Below are positions 39,841 through 49,170 of a stretch of DNA of 64,000 nucleotides, piece after piece. The stretch is from positions 522,724 through 586,723 of the forward strand of contig NZ_JH815225.1 of the NCBI RefSeq assembly GCF_000238095.2. The letters are read 5' to 3'. The notes under the pieces were generated by a model, which saw nothing but the letters and a program-made list of their open reading frames with translations, had not been told where the DNA came from and searched no databases. The number at the start of each line of letters is the position of its first letter. The first letter of the stretch is position 1. The position numbers and the translations under genes are program-made. The DNA comes from Peptoanaerobacter stomatis (GTDB lineage: Bacteria > Bacillota > Clostridia > Peptostreptococcales > Filifactoraceae).

Positions 39841-41181
39841 TTATATTCCAAGTATATTTTTTACAAAGCTGTGTCCGTCAATTTCAGACGGTTTTACTTT
39901 TATGTTCATAGTTTGGGCAAATTCATCAAGTGTTATTGAATCCAAAAATATATCTTCGTCAGATTTTAACATAGTTTTTGGAATTATTAACTCTTCTCCT
40001 AAATCTTTACCCTTAAGTTGTTTAATCATATCTGTGGCTGTTATAAGTCCTGCAACTGTTATAGTTCTGCCAAAAAAATCATTTTCTATCTTATATACGT
40101 TAACATTTAACGAATCATATTTTCTCATCATATTGTCAGATAAGTGTTTTATATATTCAAAGGCTGACTCTCCTGTCGCAATTGACACATTTCTTTTTCT
40201 ATTGTAGGTGTTTATTTTTTTTAATTCCTTATTATATTCATATTCTTGTTTAGTCATAAGTCCAACACCGTTTTCAAGCTGTTTAAATCCCTCATATTCT
40301 TTATACGAAGGTCTTTTAACGCCTGACATAACATAGAATTCATCAGACAAAAATACAAATCTTGTGCCTAAGTTTTTCAAAAATTTGTGTTGAAACTCTT
40401 GAACTTGCAATATCAAATCTCTTGCAGTCTCAGTATTGAATATATCGACTTTAGCAAGTCTTTGTCTATATTTTGTAATACCTATAGGCACAATAGCTAT
40501 GCTCTGTAATTGTGGATGTAGCTTTTCCAAATCATATAAAGTCTTTTCCAGATTTTTTTTGTCATTAACATTTGGAATAAGAACTATCTGAGCATTCATT
40601 GTAATATTGGCTTTTTTTAATTTTTTCATCTTTTCCAATATATCACCTGCATTTTTATTTGACAGCATTTTTATTCTAAGCTCGCTATCTGTTGTATGCA
40701 CTGATATATTTACAGGAGATATATGATATTTTATCATTTTATCAATTTCTTTTTTACCCATATTAGTCATGGTTATAAAATTACCTTGCAAAAAAGAAAG
40801 TCTTGAATCATCATCTTTTATATAAAGAGTTTTTCTAAGTCCTTTTGGTAATTGATCTATAAAACAGAACATACATTTATTCCTGCAAGTTTGAACCGAA
40901 TTTATTATTGGATTTTCAAATTCTATGCCTAAGTCTTCATCAATGTCTTTTTCTATCTCATATATTACTATTTCTCCATCTTTTGTCTGGATTTCAAGCT
41001 CTATATATTCATCAGCTATAAGATATTGATACTCTATTATGTCCTCCACACTTTGAGAATTTATTGACAGTAATATGTCTCCTTTTTCTATCTCCAATTC
41101 ATCTGCAATAGATCCTTCTGTTATCTTGGTTATTATATTAGAAAATTTTTGCTTACTTAATTCCATAATATCATCTTTCAT
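39841..41181 (-). CDS. PDZ / radical SAM / DUF512 protein
   Basis: 446 residues. An N-terminal PDZ-like domain (ITKITEGSIADELEIEKGDILLSING type) is followed by a radical SAM-like cysteine cluster in 'VQTCRNKCMFCFIDQLP' and then the DUF512 domain. This matches the TIGR03279 family, found in Firmicutes and cyanobacteria, of unknown reaction. The ATG at 41181 sits directly after a terminator-like hairpin whose right arm contains the only ribosome site (TTAGG); an internal ATG at 41166 is an alternative start. It lies downstream of nrdR. Confidence 0.85.
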   Translation of the reverse strand: MKDDIMELSKQKFSNIITKITEGSIADELEIEKGDILLSINSQSVEDIIEYQYLIADEYIELEIQTKDGEIVIYEIEKDIDEDLGIEFENPIINSVQTCRNKCMFCFIDQLPKGLRKTLYIKDDDSRLSFLQGNFITMTNMGKKEIDKMIKYHISPVNISVHTTDSELRIKMLSNKNAGDILEKMKKLKKANITMNAQIVLIPNVNDKKNLEKTLYDLEKLHPQLQSIAIVPIGITKYRQRLAKVDIFNTETARDLILQVQEFQHKFLKNLGTRFVFLSDEFYVMSGVKRPSYKEYEGFKQLENGVGLMTKQEYEYNKELKKINTYNRKRNVSIATGESAFEYIKHLSDNMMRKYDSLNVNVYKIENDFFGRTITVAGLITATDMIKQLKGKDLGEELIIPKTMLKSDEDIFLDSITLDEFAQTMNIKVKPSEIDGHSFVKNILGI

Positions 41182-41216
41182 AAAAAAACCTAAGATATAT
41201 TAATATCATAGGTTTT
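41182..41216 (-). promoter_or_regulatory. terminator-like hairpin overlapping a ribosome site
   Basis: On the minus strand, 41216-41203 and 41198-41185 pair over 14 bases with one mismatch. The T tract ends at 41182, and the ATG of the DUF512 gene begins at 41181. The SD-like TTAGG (41193-41189) lies in the second arm. Confidence 0.65.
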
Positions 41217-41229
41217 AAAAAACAAATTA

Positions 41230-41694
41230 TTATAATTCCTTTTCTGACTCTACTATTGAATTGAGTTCATCAAAAAAGCTGTTAACATCTTTAAATTCTC
41301 TATAAACAGATGCAAATCTTACATAACTCACTACATCAAGTTTTTTCAATCTTGATATAACGAGTTCTCCTATTTGATTACTTGATACTTCTTTATCAGG
41401 GGAATTTAGTATATGTTTTTCAACATCACTTACTATCTCTTCCATTTGCTTAGTGCTGACAGGTCTTTTTTGACATGAGCGCACTATACCCCTTAATATT
41501 TTATTTTTGTCAAAAAACTCTCGAGAACCATCCTTTTTTATTACAATAATACTTGCTTCTTGTATCATTTCAAATGTGCTGAATCTCTTTTTACAGGATT
41601 CACATTCTCTTCTTCTCTTAATAGTATTATCTTCTTCTACATGCCTTGAATCTATAACTCTAAGATCACTGCTTCCACAATATGGGCAATTCAT
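41230..41694 (-). CDS. nrdR: transcriptional repressor NrdR
   Basis: 154 residues. A four-cysteine zinc ribbon (C3, C6, C31, C34: MNCPYCGSSDL...CESCKKRF) is followed by an ATP-cone domain ('IVIKKDGSREFFDKNKILRGIVRSCQKRPV'). NrdR senses ATP/dATP and represses ribonucleotide reductase genes. It starts just after ftsZ behind AGGTAGGAAA, so it is probably in the ftsZ transcript. A class I RNR small-subunit gene starts at the right edge of this window, but its promoter lies outside. Confidence 0.95.
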   Translation of the reverse strand: MNCPYCGSSDLRVIDSRHVEEDNTIKRRRECESCKKRFSTFEMIQEASIIVIKKDGSREFFDKNKILRGIVRSCQKRPVSTKQMEEIVSDVEKHILNSPDKEVSSNQIGELVISRLKKLDVVSYVRFASVYREFKDVNSFFDELNSIVESEKEL

Positions 41695-41696
41695 GT

Positions 41697-42905
41697 CTAT
41701 TTCCTACCTGTACTTTTTAAAAATGGCGGAATCTTAAGCTCAGTAGGTTTTCTATCAGTAGTTATCTCACTTATGCTTTGTATGTTGTCAGGCTCTATAT
41801 CCAAATCATTATCTATATCAAGATCATCTGTATTGCTTTGAAGGTAACTTTTTTCCACCTTTGACTCCTGATGAACTTCTTTTTGATGAACCTCTTTTAC
41901 TGAACCTTGTGATCTGTTTGTATTTAACTGTTGTCCGTTTTCGTCTATCCCTGTTGCTATTATTACAACTGATACTTCATCTCCGATTTCATCAGAAAAT
42001 ACACTTCCTACTATTACATTATCTGATGCAAAATCTTCATCTTCACCTATAGCTTCTCTTACATAATCACCTATTGCATATATATCATCCATCGTTATGC
42101 TTTCTGACGATGTAACATTGACAAGTAAATCTTTTGCATGCCAAATAGATGTTTCTGAAAGATGAGATACAGTTGCAAGTTTAGTAGCTTCAAGAGCTTT
42201 ATTATCGCCCTTGGCTCTACCGAATCCCATATGACATAAACTCTTATTTTCCATAACAGTTTTAACATCTGCAAAGTCAGTATTTATTATACCGTTTAAT
42301 TTTATTATATCTGTTATACCTTTTACACTGTTTTTTAAAATTTCATTACCTTTTTTTAACGCTTCTTCAAATGTTATACCTTTTGGAGATATTTCCAGAA
42401 TTTTATCATTCGGTATCACTATTATTGAGTCAACATTCTTTTTAAGTTCTTCAAGTCCGTCTTCTGCCATTTTTTTCTTCTTTGTTCCTTCGAACTTGAA
42501 CGGCATAGTAACAATACCTACTGTAAGTGCACCTATTTCTTTTGCAACTTTTGCTATTATAGGAGATGCACCTGTACCTGTACCGCCTCCCATACCTGCA
42601 GCAACAAATATCATTTGCGCTCCGGCGAGTTCCTCTTTTATTTTTTCGTAACTTTCTTCAGCCGCTTTTTTACCTATTTCAGGTTTTGCTCCTGCACCAA
42701 GACCTTTTGTAAGCTTTTCGCCTAATTGTATCCTGCTTTCAGAAAGTGAATGTTGGAGTGCTTGATAGTCTGTATTGGCTACAATATAATCCACGCCTTT
42801 TATCTGTTCTTCTATCATTCTGTTTACGGCATTTCCGCCACCGCCGCCTACACCTACTATCAATATTTTTATATCTTCATTGTTCATTGCTGTTTCAAGA
42901 AACAT
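41697..42905 (-). CDS. ftsZ: cell division protein FtsZ
   Basis: 402 residues. 'ILIVGVGGGGGNAVNRM' and the tubulin signature GGGTGTGASP are present. A T7-type region contains 'NTDFADVKTVM', and an acidic variable linker (about 325-385) leads to the C-terminal peptide LKIPPFLKSTGRK that docks partners such as SepF or FtsA. The GTPase polymer forms the Z ring. GGAGG precedes the ATG. A 194-base gap separates it from divIB, so it may have its own promoter. Confidence 0.96.
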   Translation of the reverse strand: MFLETAMNNEDIKILIVGVGGGGGNAVNRMIEEQIKGVDYIVANTDYQALQHSLSESRIQLGEKLTKGLGAGAKPEIGKKAAEESYEKIKEELAGAQMIFVAAGMGGGTGTGASPIIAKVAKEIGALTVGIVTMPFKFEGTKKKKMAEDGLEELKKNVDSIIVIPNDKILEISPKGITFEEALKKGNEILKNSVKGITDIIKLNGIINTDFADVKTVMENKSLCHMGFGRAKGDNKALEATKLATVSHLSETSIWHAKDLLVNVTSSESITMDDIYAIGDYVREAIGEDEDFASDNVIVGSVFSDEIGDEVSVVIIATGIDENGQQLNTNRSQGSVKEVHQKEVHQESKVEKSYLQSNTDDLDIDNDLDIEPDNIQSISEITTDRKPTELKIPPFLKSTGRK

Positions 42906-43099
42906 TGTTATCCTCCAAAAAATATATACTTATCTATAAAAATCTATAATAAATTTTTTACTGTTTAAAAATTATTTATATAAATTGAAAATAATCATCT
43001 AAAAAATATTCTATCTTATTATAATATCAATAAAAAGCCATTTCGTCTATAAAAAATTTAAAAAATTCTAAATATATTTTGTAATATATTTAATAAATA

Positions 43100-43819
43100 T
43101 TATTCATAGTATACAGGGTCAGTATCAAATCTCATATCTATTGTACCGGATGTCTTGCCTTTAGTTGATAGATTTATAAGTATTTTATTCAAAACCTTAA
43201 CCTTATATTGCATATCATCAGTATTGCCGAATCTTACCAGTATACCTGTATTTGTAGTCATAGATATGTCATCATAGTTTTTTAAATCTATATATGATAT
43301 ATTATCAAGTAAGTCAAGTGAAGATATTAAATGTATTATCTTCAGTATATTTTCGAGTGCATCTTTATCTTTTACAGGTATTGTATCCTTAAGTTTTATA
43401 TTACTTATAGATATACCGCTTATTATAGGTTTTTTTACAGACTTTTCATCTTGAACTATACTTATTGCAGTTGCATTCTCATCTATTATCACATATCCAC
43501 TCGTTATCGGTATACTTGCAACAGGAATACGCTCAACTATTGATACTGTTATCTCTTGTGGAAATTTTCTTCTTACTGTTGCACTTTGTATATAGTTATT
43601 TGCAGTAAGATTTTTTTCTATATTTTTAGTATTCATAATATATATATTCTTATTCATATCTATTTTGGCAAGTTCCAATATCTTATCTTTAGTCAAATTA
43701 GTCTGTCCAAGTATAGTTATTTTATTAACTGAATACCTGCCTGAAAAAAGATAAAATAAAACAGAAATAAGAAATATTATTAAAATTCCAAAAAATGACA
43801 TAGTAACTTTTTTCTTCAT
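43100..43819 (-). CDS. divIB: cell division protein DivIB/FtsQ
   Basis: 239 residues: a short cytoplasmic tail, one transmembrane helix (about 7-27, 'MSFFGILIIFLISVLFYLF'), then a POTRA domain ('YSVNKITILGQTNLTKDKILELAKI') and the beta domain to the C-terminus ('GTIDMRFDTDPVYYE'). It is a divisome scaffold acting outside the membrane with FtsL and DivIC. It lies 11 bases after murG behind AAGGG. It is assigned mainly from topology, POTRA sequence and place in the cluster. Confidence 0.87.
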   Translation of the reverse strand: MKKKVTMSFFGILIIFLISVLFYLFSGRYSVNKITILGQTNLTKDKILELAKIDMNKNIYIMNTKNIEKNLTANNYIQSATVRRKFPQEITVSIVERIPVASIPITSGYVIIDENATAISIVQDEKSVKKPIISGISISNIKLKDTIPVKDKDALENILKIIHLISSLDLLDNISYIDLKNYDDISMTTNTGILVRFGNTDDMQYKVKVLNKILINLSTKGKTSGTIDMRFDTDPVYYE

Positions 43820-43830
43820 CTATCTACCCT

Positions 43831-44907
43831 TTATATAAGTGCATCATATATTATTTTGCAAGCATCACCTTTATACAACTTACTGCTGTTATCTGACATT
43901 TTCTCAAAAACATCTTGATTAAACAATATATTTTGTACTCTATTTGCCAGAATATCAGCGTTTAATATATCTTCTTTTATGCAATATCCCGCTCCGCAAT
44001 CCTCTATCATCTTTGCGTTATACTCTTGATGATTTTCTGCTGTATATGCTTTAGGAACGGCTATAATAGGTTTTCCAAAGTATGATACTTCGGATAATGT
44101 ACTTGCGCCTGCTGAACATATGATAATATCGGCTGACTGCATATATTTCCCTATATTTTTTATATATGGATATAATTCAAACTTATCATAATTTATATCT
44201 ATAAATTCTTCTTTCAACTCATCATAATATGCTTCTCCACAAGAATGTATAAGTCTTATATTGTTTTTTTCAGCATAGTTTACAAACAATTTTATAGCAT
44301 CGTTTAAACTCTGAGAACCTCCCGAGCCTCCAATAGACAATATAATTTTTTCATCACTTGAAAAATTAAGCTCTTTCCTTGCAGTTTTCTTATCATAATT
44401 AAATTCCAACGTTCTTACCGGATTACCTGATACAATCGCATTATCAAAAGGATATCTCTTCAACGCTTCATCAAAACCGTAAAAAATATAATCAACTTTT
44501 TTAGACAAAATTTTATTGGTCATACCCATAAATACATTTTGTTCGAGTATAGCCGTCTTAATTTTCATAAGTGCCGCCATATATACAACCGGCCCACAGA
44601 CATATCCTCCTGTACCTATTACTAAATCAGGTTTTTCTTTAGATAAAATTTTTCTCATTTTAAGCATACTTGACGTAGTTTTGAAAACACGTTTTATATT
44701 TTCTATGCTTAGCTTTCTTTGAAAACCTTTAATATCTATTGTTTCAAATCTATAATCATAATTTTTCAGCACTTTATTTTCTATACCGTATTTCCCGCCA
44801 ATATATAATATTTCTGTAGAACTATCTTGATTTTTAAAATATTCAGCAATTGCAATAGCAGGATATATATGTCCTCCTGTGCCGCCACCACAAACTATAA
44901 GTTTCAT
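43831..44907 (-). CDS. murG: MurG glycosyltransferase (lipid II synthesis)
   Basis: 358 residues. Glycine-rich VCGGGTGGHIYPAIAIAEY (GGTGGH motif) is followed by 'ILSIGGSGGSQSLNDAI' and 'IICSAGASTLSEVSYFGKPIIAVP'. It adds GlcNAc from UDP-GlcNAc to lipid I at the inner membrane face. The ATG overlaps the ftsW stop by four bases and follows AGAGG. Length is normal. Confidence 0.95.
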   Translation of the reverse strand: MKLIVCGGGTGGHIYPAIAIAEYFKNQDSSTEILYIGGKYGIENKVLKNYDYRFETIDIKGFQRKLSIENIKRVFKTTSSMLKMRKILSKEKPDLVIGTGGYVCGPVVYMAALMKIKTAILEQNVFMGMTNKILSKKVDYIFYGFDEALKRYPFDNAIVSGNPVRTLEFNYDKKTARKELNFSSDEKIILSIGGSGGSQSLNDAIKLFVNYAEKNNIRLIHSCGEAYYDELKEEFIDINYDKFELYPYIKNIGKYMQSADIIICSAGASTLSEVSYFGKPIIAVPKAYTAENHQEYNAKMIEDCGAGYCIKEDILNADILANRVQNILFNQDVFEKMSDNSSKLYKGDACKIIYDALI

Positions 44908-46055
44908 TTAACAACCTCTTTTTTTCTTTTTGAGACTCTATATCTTGAAATATTTAAAAGAACTCCTGTCATAGAAAGAAACATAATTATCGATGTACCT
45001 CCATAGCTTATAAAAGGTAATCCTATACCTGTATTTGGTAAAGTACTTGTTGCTACTCCTATATTCATAATAGTTTGAAGTCCAAGTTGCAGACCTATTC
45101 CGCATACAAGCATCTTACCGAATGTATCTTTAGTATCTACGAATAATCTGAAAATTCTGAAAATCAAAAATACATATATAAATATAAGCAAAACACTCAT
45201 TAAAAAACCGAACTCTTCTGCTATAACAGCAAATATAAAGTCATTTTGCGGTTGAGATATATAAAAATATTTTTGTGTACTCTTACCAAAACCAACACCA
45301 AATAACCCTCCTGATGCCATAGCATATATTGAATTTGAAATTTGCCAATCTCTACCGGAAGTATCCTTAAACGGATCAAGGAATGACATTAATCTCGCCA
45401 TACGATATTGCTGTTTCATCATTAAAGTTATGATGCCAACACCAAACGGTACTGCAGATATCAACATAAACTTTACACTCATCCCGCCTACAAATATCAT
45501 TATAAGCCCTACCATTAATATTATTGACATGGCAGAAAAAGACGGTTGTACATAAATAAGGGCACAGTTTAAAATCAAAAAGCCAATCGGTATTATCACA
45601 CTTTTTAATTTGTGCATTGTATATTTATTAAGATTTATAAAATATGCTGTCGTAACTATACAAGCAAATTTTGAAAATTCGGAAGTTTGAAATTTGAAGC
45701 CCACATTAAGCCATCTTTTTGCTCCGGCTACACTCACGCCAAGTGGGGATAAAGTCAGTATCAACAAAATAATATTAAAGATATATATTATAAATACATA
45801 GTCTTTATATATTTTATAATTCACTTTGCTTGCAATATACATAAAAACAAAACCTATTGCAGCAAATTGCAACTGCGAACGCAAAAACTTTGTAGAATCG
45901 TTATATTCATAGCTCGCTTGTACAGAACTTGCCGAAAAAATCATAAGCACGCCTATTATTACAAGTAAAATCACAGTAATAAGCATTATATAATCTATTC
46001 TTTTTGCAGGTTCTCTTTTAGTTTTTTTTATATCATTTTTTATAGCACTTTGCAT
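44904..46055 (-). CDS. ftsW: FtsW/SpoVE SEDS-family peptidoglycan polymerase
   Basis: 383 residues with about ten transmembrane helices. SEDS motifs are 'GAKRWLNVGFKFQTSEFSKFACI', 'GRDWQISNSIYAMASGGLFGVGFGKS' and 'NTGIGLPFISYGGTSIIMFLSMTGVLLNISR'. It polymerises lipid II with a partner class B PBP. SpoVE is an equally good name if the organism sporulates. GAGGAT precedes the ATG. It is the first gene of ftsW-murG-divIB-ftsZ-nrdR. Confidence 0.93.
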   Translation of the reverse strand: MQSAIKNDIKKTKREPAKRIDYIMLITVILLVIIGVLMIFSASSVQASYEYNDSTKFLRSQLQFAAIGFVFMYIASKVNYKIYKDYVFIIYIFNIILLILTLSPLGVSVAGAKRWLNVGFKFQTSEFSKFACIVTTAYFINLNKYTMHKLKSVIIPIGFLILNCALIYVQPSFSAMSIILMVGLIMIFVGGMSVKFMLISAVPFGVGIITLMMKQQYRMARLMSFLDPFKDTSGRDWQISNSIYAMASGGLFGVGFGKSTQKYFYISQPQNDFIFAVIAEEFGFLMSVLLIFIYVFLIFRIFRLFVDTKDTFGKMLVCGIGLQLGLQTIMNIGVATSTLPNTGIGLPFISYGGTSIIMFLSMTGVLLNISRYRVSKRKKEVVK

Positions 46056-46210
46056 CTAAATCCTCATAAAACTTCTTAATTATATAATTGAACTATTCAA
46101 TAATTATTTTTTCATACTATAAGTTTTTTAAGTAAAATTATCTATTTTTAATAAATTTTTACAACATCTTTTATTAGAACAGTATTAATTGACAAAGATA
46201 AATCTCATAC

Positions 46211-46219
46211 ATTATAACA
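46211..46219 (-). promoter_or_regulatory. candidate extended -10 promoter for ftsW operon
   Basis: On the minus strand TGTTATAAT, an extended -10 hexamer, lies about 155 bases upstream of the ftsW ATG. The -35 position (46234-46239) reads TATTTA and is weak. Confidence 0.4.
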
Positions 46220-46332
46220 CAAATATCCTATATTAAATATACATTATATCAAAAAATAAATTAAAAGCATATTAAATATGGTTAAAAACTTGTATTTATT
46301 TAAAATGTTACACTTCTATTTTAAAACTAAAA

Positions 46333-46986
46333 TTATAAGTTGGCTTTATTTTGACCATGTTTCTTAAATTTTTCAGCTATAATTTTCATTTCTTCATTTG
46401 ATAATATAACAGGTTCGCCTATGCTCCTTGCTTTACAGTATATTTCTGAGCAATACTCTATATCCTCTGCTATCGAAAACGCATTTGGTAAATCTCTTCC
46501 ACCTGTTAATATTCCATGATTTGCCAATATCACGGCTTTTCTGTCTTCCATAGCTTCACAAGCATTTATTGCAAGCTGTTTTGTACCATAAGTAGCATAT
46601 TTTGCACATCTGACATTTGTACCGGCTACAGCCGTAAGATAATGAGTTGCCGGCAAATCTAAATTCAAACATCCAAGAACAGTCGAATATATTGTGTGAG
46701 CATGTATAACTGCATTTATATCTTGTCTTGTTCTATATAAGATCAAGTGCATTTCCAATTCTGATGACGGTTTTTTGTCCCCTTCTATTATATTTTCATC
46801 TATATCCAATATGACTATATCTTCCAATTTTATCTCAAAAAAATCTATTCCTGACGGTGTTATAGCTATATGACCGTTTTTACGATCATAAATACTTAAA
46901 TTACCTCCGGTTCCTTTCGTAAGTCTTGACTCAACCAATTTTTTTCCGAATTCTATGAGCTGTATCCTCTCTTCTCTCATTAGCAT
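46333..46986 (-). CDS. fucA: class II aldolase, L-fuculose-phosphate aldolase type
   Basis: 217 residues of the class II aldolase/adducin family. 'SRLTKGTGGNLSIYDR' and 'AITPSGI' begin it, the zinc histidines appear in 'INAVIHAHTIYST' (HxH), and 'ILANHGILTGG' supplies the third. It cleaves fuculose 1-phosphate to DHAP and lactaldehyde; ribulose-5-phosphate or methylthioribulose relatives are alternatives. I start at ATG 46986 behind AAGGGGAAA; a GTG two codons upstream directly abuts that site. No other sugar-catabolic gene is adjacent. Confidence 0.8.
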   Translation of the reverse strand: MLMREERIQLIEFGKKLVESRLTKGTGGNLSIYDRKNGHIAITPSGIDFFEIKLEDIVILDIDENIIEGDKKPSSELEMHLILYRTRQDINAVIHAHTIYSTVLGCLNLDLPATHYLTAVAGTNVRCAKYATYGTKQLAINACEAMEDRKAVILANHGILTGGRDLPNAFSIAEDIEYCSEIYCKARSIGEPVILSNEEMKIIAEKFKKHGQNKANL

Positions 46987-47133
46987 AGGCACTTTCCCCT
47001 TCTAATACTAAACAACTATTTAATCATATTATCTAATCAAATATAGATATTTTTTAATATATTTGAGCATATCTTAATTTGAATAGGATTTATTAAAATA
47101 TAATTATTATTTTAATATTTCTATCACAACTTT

Positions 47134-47271
47134 TAATGCTAAAATCCATTAAAATTAAGACAAATAATTAAAATTATATATAAAAACTATAAATTTATTC
47201 ATAAAAATATCATTAAAGACAGTTTTAATTAAAGTCTATTTTTAATTGTATAATAGTATAAACTGTTATAA
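47134..47271. repeat. AT-rich inverted-terminal repeat element, copy 7 (diverged)
   Basis: It runs from TAATGCTAAAATCC to GTATAATAGTATAA, about 138 bases, in the gap between fucA and the membrane protein gene. Only the ends are recognisably of the family. Confidence 0.45.
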
Positions 47272-47292
47272 ATCTAAAACAAATTCGTATAA

Positions 47293-48201
47293 CTAATCAT
47301 TTTCTTCTTTATCATCTATAAAGATATTTTCATCTATATATTTACTATCATCAAGCTCATTATCTGTTATTGCAATATGTTCATTATTATTTTCTATATA
47401 CTCAATTTCAACTTTATCTTCGTTTTTTATGGACTCTTCTATTAAATGATCCATTATATTAAATGCAAACTCTCCTTTTTCAACATAAGGAAAATATGTC
47501 GACATGATTATGTTATTATCTCTGTCTTTTATTTCTATATTTCCTGTTTGTATATCATAGTCTATATCTATTATATTCCAGTTATATTTAACATCCTTAT
47601 ATTGAAAAGTATCTTTACTTATATAAAATTTGTCTTCGAACTCCAGTTTTCTTACCATATTTTTAGTTTTAAAGACCTTCAAAACCAAAGTTTGTTTTTT
47701 ACTCAATACTCCAAACATCATATCTGAGCCATTTCTAATCTTTTCCAAAAATTTATCTGTATTTATAGCCATATAATCCTTTTGAAAATAATCTACAAAA
47801 TCATCTCCGGTATGATTTGTATTGAATATCACCCTACTTCCATTGCCTTTTTCCACAATAAGATATTTTATTCTCCTGTCTGAATACGGTATGAAATAAA
47901 ATGTAGGTATATCCTGATACATAATTGTCTCACGTCTTCTTTTTAAAACTATTCCATTTTGATATACATTCATCGGCAATACAGCTCTTATTTTTATATA
48001 GAAAATTATAAAAATAATAAACGCAAATATGAACAAGAAATATGCAAAATATTGGACATAAGTATCTACATCAGTTTTTACGGTTTTTTCCAATAACCTA
48101 TATTGCACAACCACAGCCAAACCTAATGACAATGCAATAATCAAAATAAAATTAAGTTTATGTAAAAAACCCATTCCTATTTTTTTTCTTAACTCTCCCA
48201 T
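47293..48201 (-). CDS. membrane protein of unknown function, possible PH-like domain
   Basis: 302 residues. Two adjacent transmembrane helices lie at about 15-33 and 44-68. A beta-rich cytoplasmic part follows ('LPMNVYQNGIVLKRRRETIMYQDIPTFYF', 'KYLIVEKGNGSRVIF') that resembles bacterial PH-like domains, and a very acidic C-terminal tail of about 35 residues ends it. I do not recognise a named family. It is monocistronic, facing away from the response-regulator gene. A membrane-anchored sensor or scaffold is possible (inference only). Confidence 0.7.
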   Translation of the reverse strand: MGELRKKIGMGFLHKLNFILIIALSLGLAVVVQYRLLEKTVKTDVDTYVQYFAYFLFIFAFIIFIIFYIKIRAVLPMNVYQNGIVLKRRRETIMYQDIPTFYFIPYSDRRIKYLIVEKGNGSRVIFNTNHTGDDFVDYFQKDYMAINTDKFLEKIRNGSDMMFGVLSKKQTLVLKVFKTKNMVRKLEFEDKFYISKDTFQYKDVKYNWNIIDIDYDIQTGNIEIKDRDNNIIMSTYFPYVEKGEFAFNIMDHLIEESIKNEDKVEIEYIENNNEHIAITDNELDDSKYIDENIFIDDKEEND

Positions 48202-48435
48202 TTGACACCTCTTAAAAATAAATTGAATATATAAATATTAAACTATTTTATGAAATTTTACAATGTTTAATAATATTATTAAAGCAAAATTACAGCATTT
48301 TTAAAAAACATATTTTTATATAATACCAATTTCTATTTAACCCTAAACCATATTGGATAATCTATAATAAAATGAACAAAAAAGAAAAGGACATGATATA
48401 ATATAAAAAAGAGATAAAATATAGTAAAAATAGTA

Positions 48436-48463
48436 TTGATAAATAGCAATTATTATTTATAAT
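48436..48463 (+). promoter_or_regulatory. candidate promoter of the two-component operon
   Basis: TTGATA (48436-48441), 16-base spacer, TATAAT (48458-48463), 33 bases upstream of the response-regulator ATG. Confidence 0.5.
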
Positions 48464-48495
48464 AATATCCTAAATATAAGATTAAGGAGATTCTT

Positions 48496-49170
48496 ATGAG
48501 AATATTATTGGTGGAAGATGAAAAAGAATTATCAAATGCACTTACAGCAATATTAAAACACAGTAATTACTCAGTAGATGCAGTATATGACGGAGAAGAT
48601 GCTCTATATTATTTAGAGACACAAAATTATGATGCTGTTATATTAGATGTTATGATTCCAAAAATAGATGGCATACAGGTATTAAAAACTATAAGACAAT
48701 CACAAAACCATGTACCTGTTTTAATGTTGACTGCAAAATCTGAAATAGACGATAGAGTTGTAGGCTTAAATGCAGGCGCAGACGATTACTTGACAAAACC
48801 CTTTGCAACTAAAGAACTTCTTGCACGATTAAGATCCGTTACAAGAAGACAAGGAGAGCTTACAGATTCTATAATAACTGTTGGAAATATCAGCCTTAAC
48901 AGAACAACTTTTGAACTGTCCTCCAAATACGGAAGTTTTCGTCTTGCAAACAAAGAATTTCAAGTCTTAGAAATGCTTATGACAAATAACGGACAACTCA
49001 TATCAACAGAAAAATTTATGGATAGAATATGGGGATATGAAAGTGAGGCAGAAATAAATGTTGTTTGGGTACACATATCATATTTGAGAAAAAAACTTAC
49101 TGCATTAAAGGCAAATATTGCCATAAAAGCAAACAGAAATATGGGGTACTCTTTGGAGATGATAAAATGA
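48496..49170 (+). CDS. OmpR/PhoB-family response regulator
   Basis: 224 residues. In the receiver domain, the acidic pocket is E9-D10 in LLVEDEKE, the phosphoacceptor is D51 in VILDVMIPK, and the switch Thr/Lys appear in MLTAKS and LTKPF. A winged-helix DNA-binding domain begins near residue 126 and ends 'INVVWVHISYLRKKLTALKANIAIKANRNMGYSL'. AAGGAGA precedes the ATG. Its stop overlaps the sensor kinase ATG by four bases. Because the kinase is frameshifted, phosphorylation in this strain may depend on another donor. Confidence 0.93.
   Translation: MRILLVEDEKELSNALTAILKHSNYSVDAVYDGEDALYYLETQNYDAVILDVMIPKIDGIQVLKTIRQSQNHVPVLMLTAKSEIDDRVVGLNAGADDYLTKPFATKELLARLRSVTRRQGELTDSIITVGNISLNRTTFELSSKYGSFRLANKEFQVLEMLMTNNGQLISTEKFMDRIWGYESEAEINVVWVHISYLRKKLTALKANIAIKANRNMGYSLEMIK

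Noticed and set aside
46189-46218. Plus-strand TTGACA-N18-TATAAC promoter upstream of ftsW
   Set aside because: No plus-strand gene or structured RNA follows within the window; such strings are expected by chance in this AT-rich gap.
49065-49166. Longer N-terminus for the sensor kinase starting inside the regulator
   Set aside because: The ATG at 49167, overlapping the regulator stop by four bases, begins a normal kinase N-terminus; the upstream part is out-of-frame regulator coding sequence.
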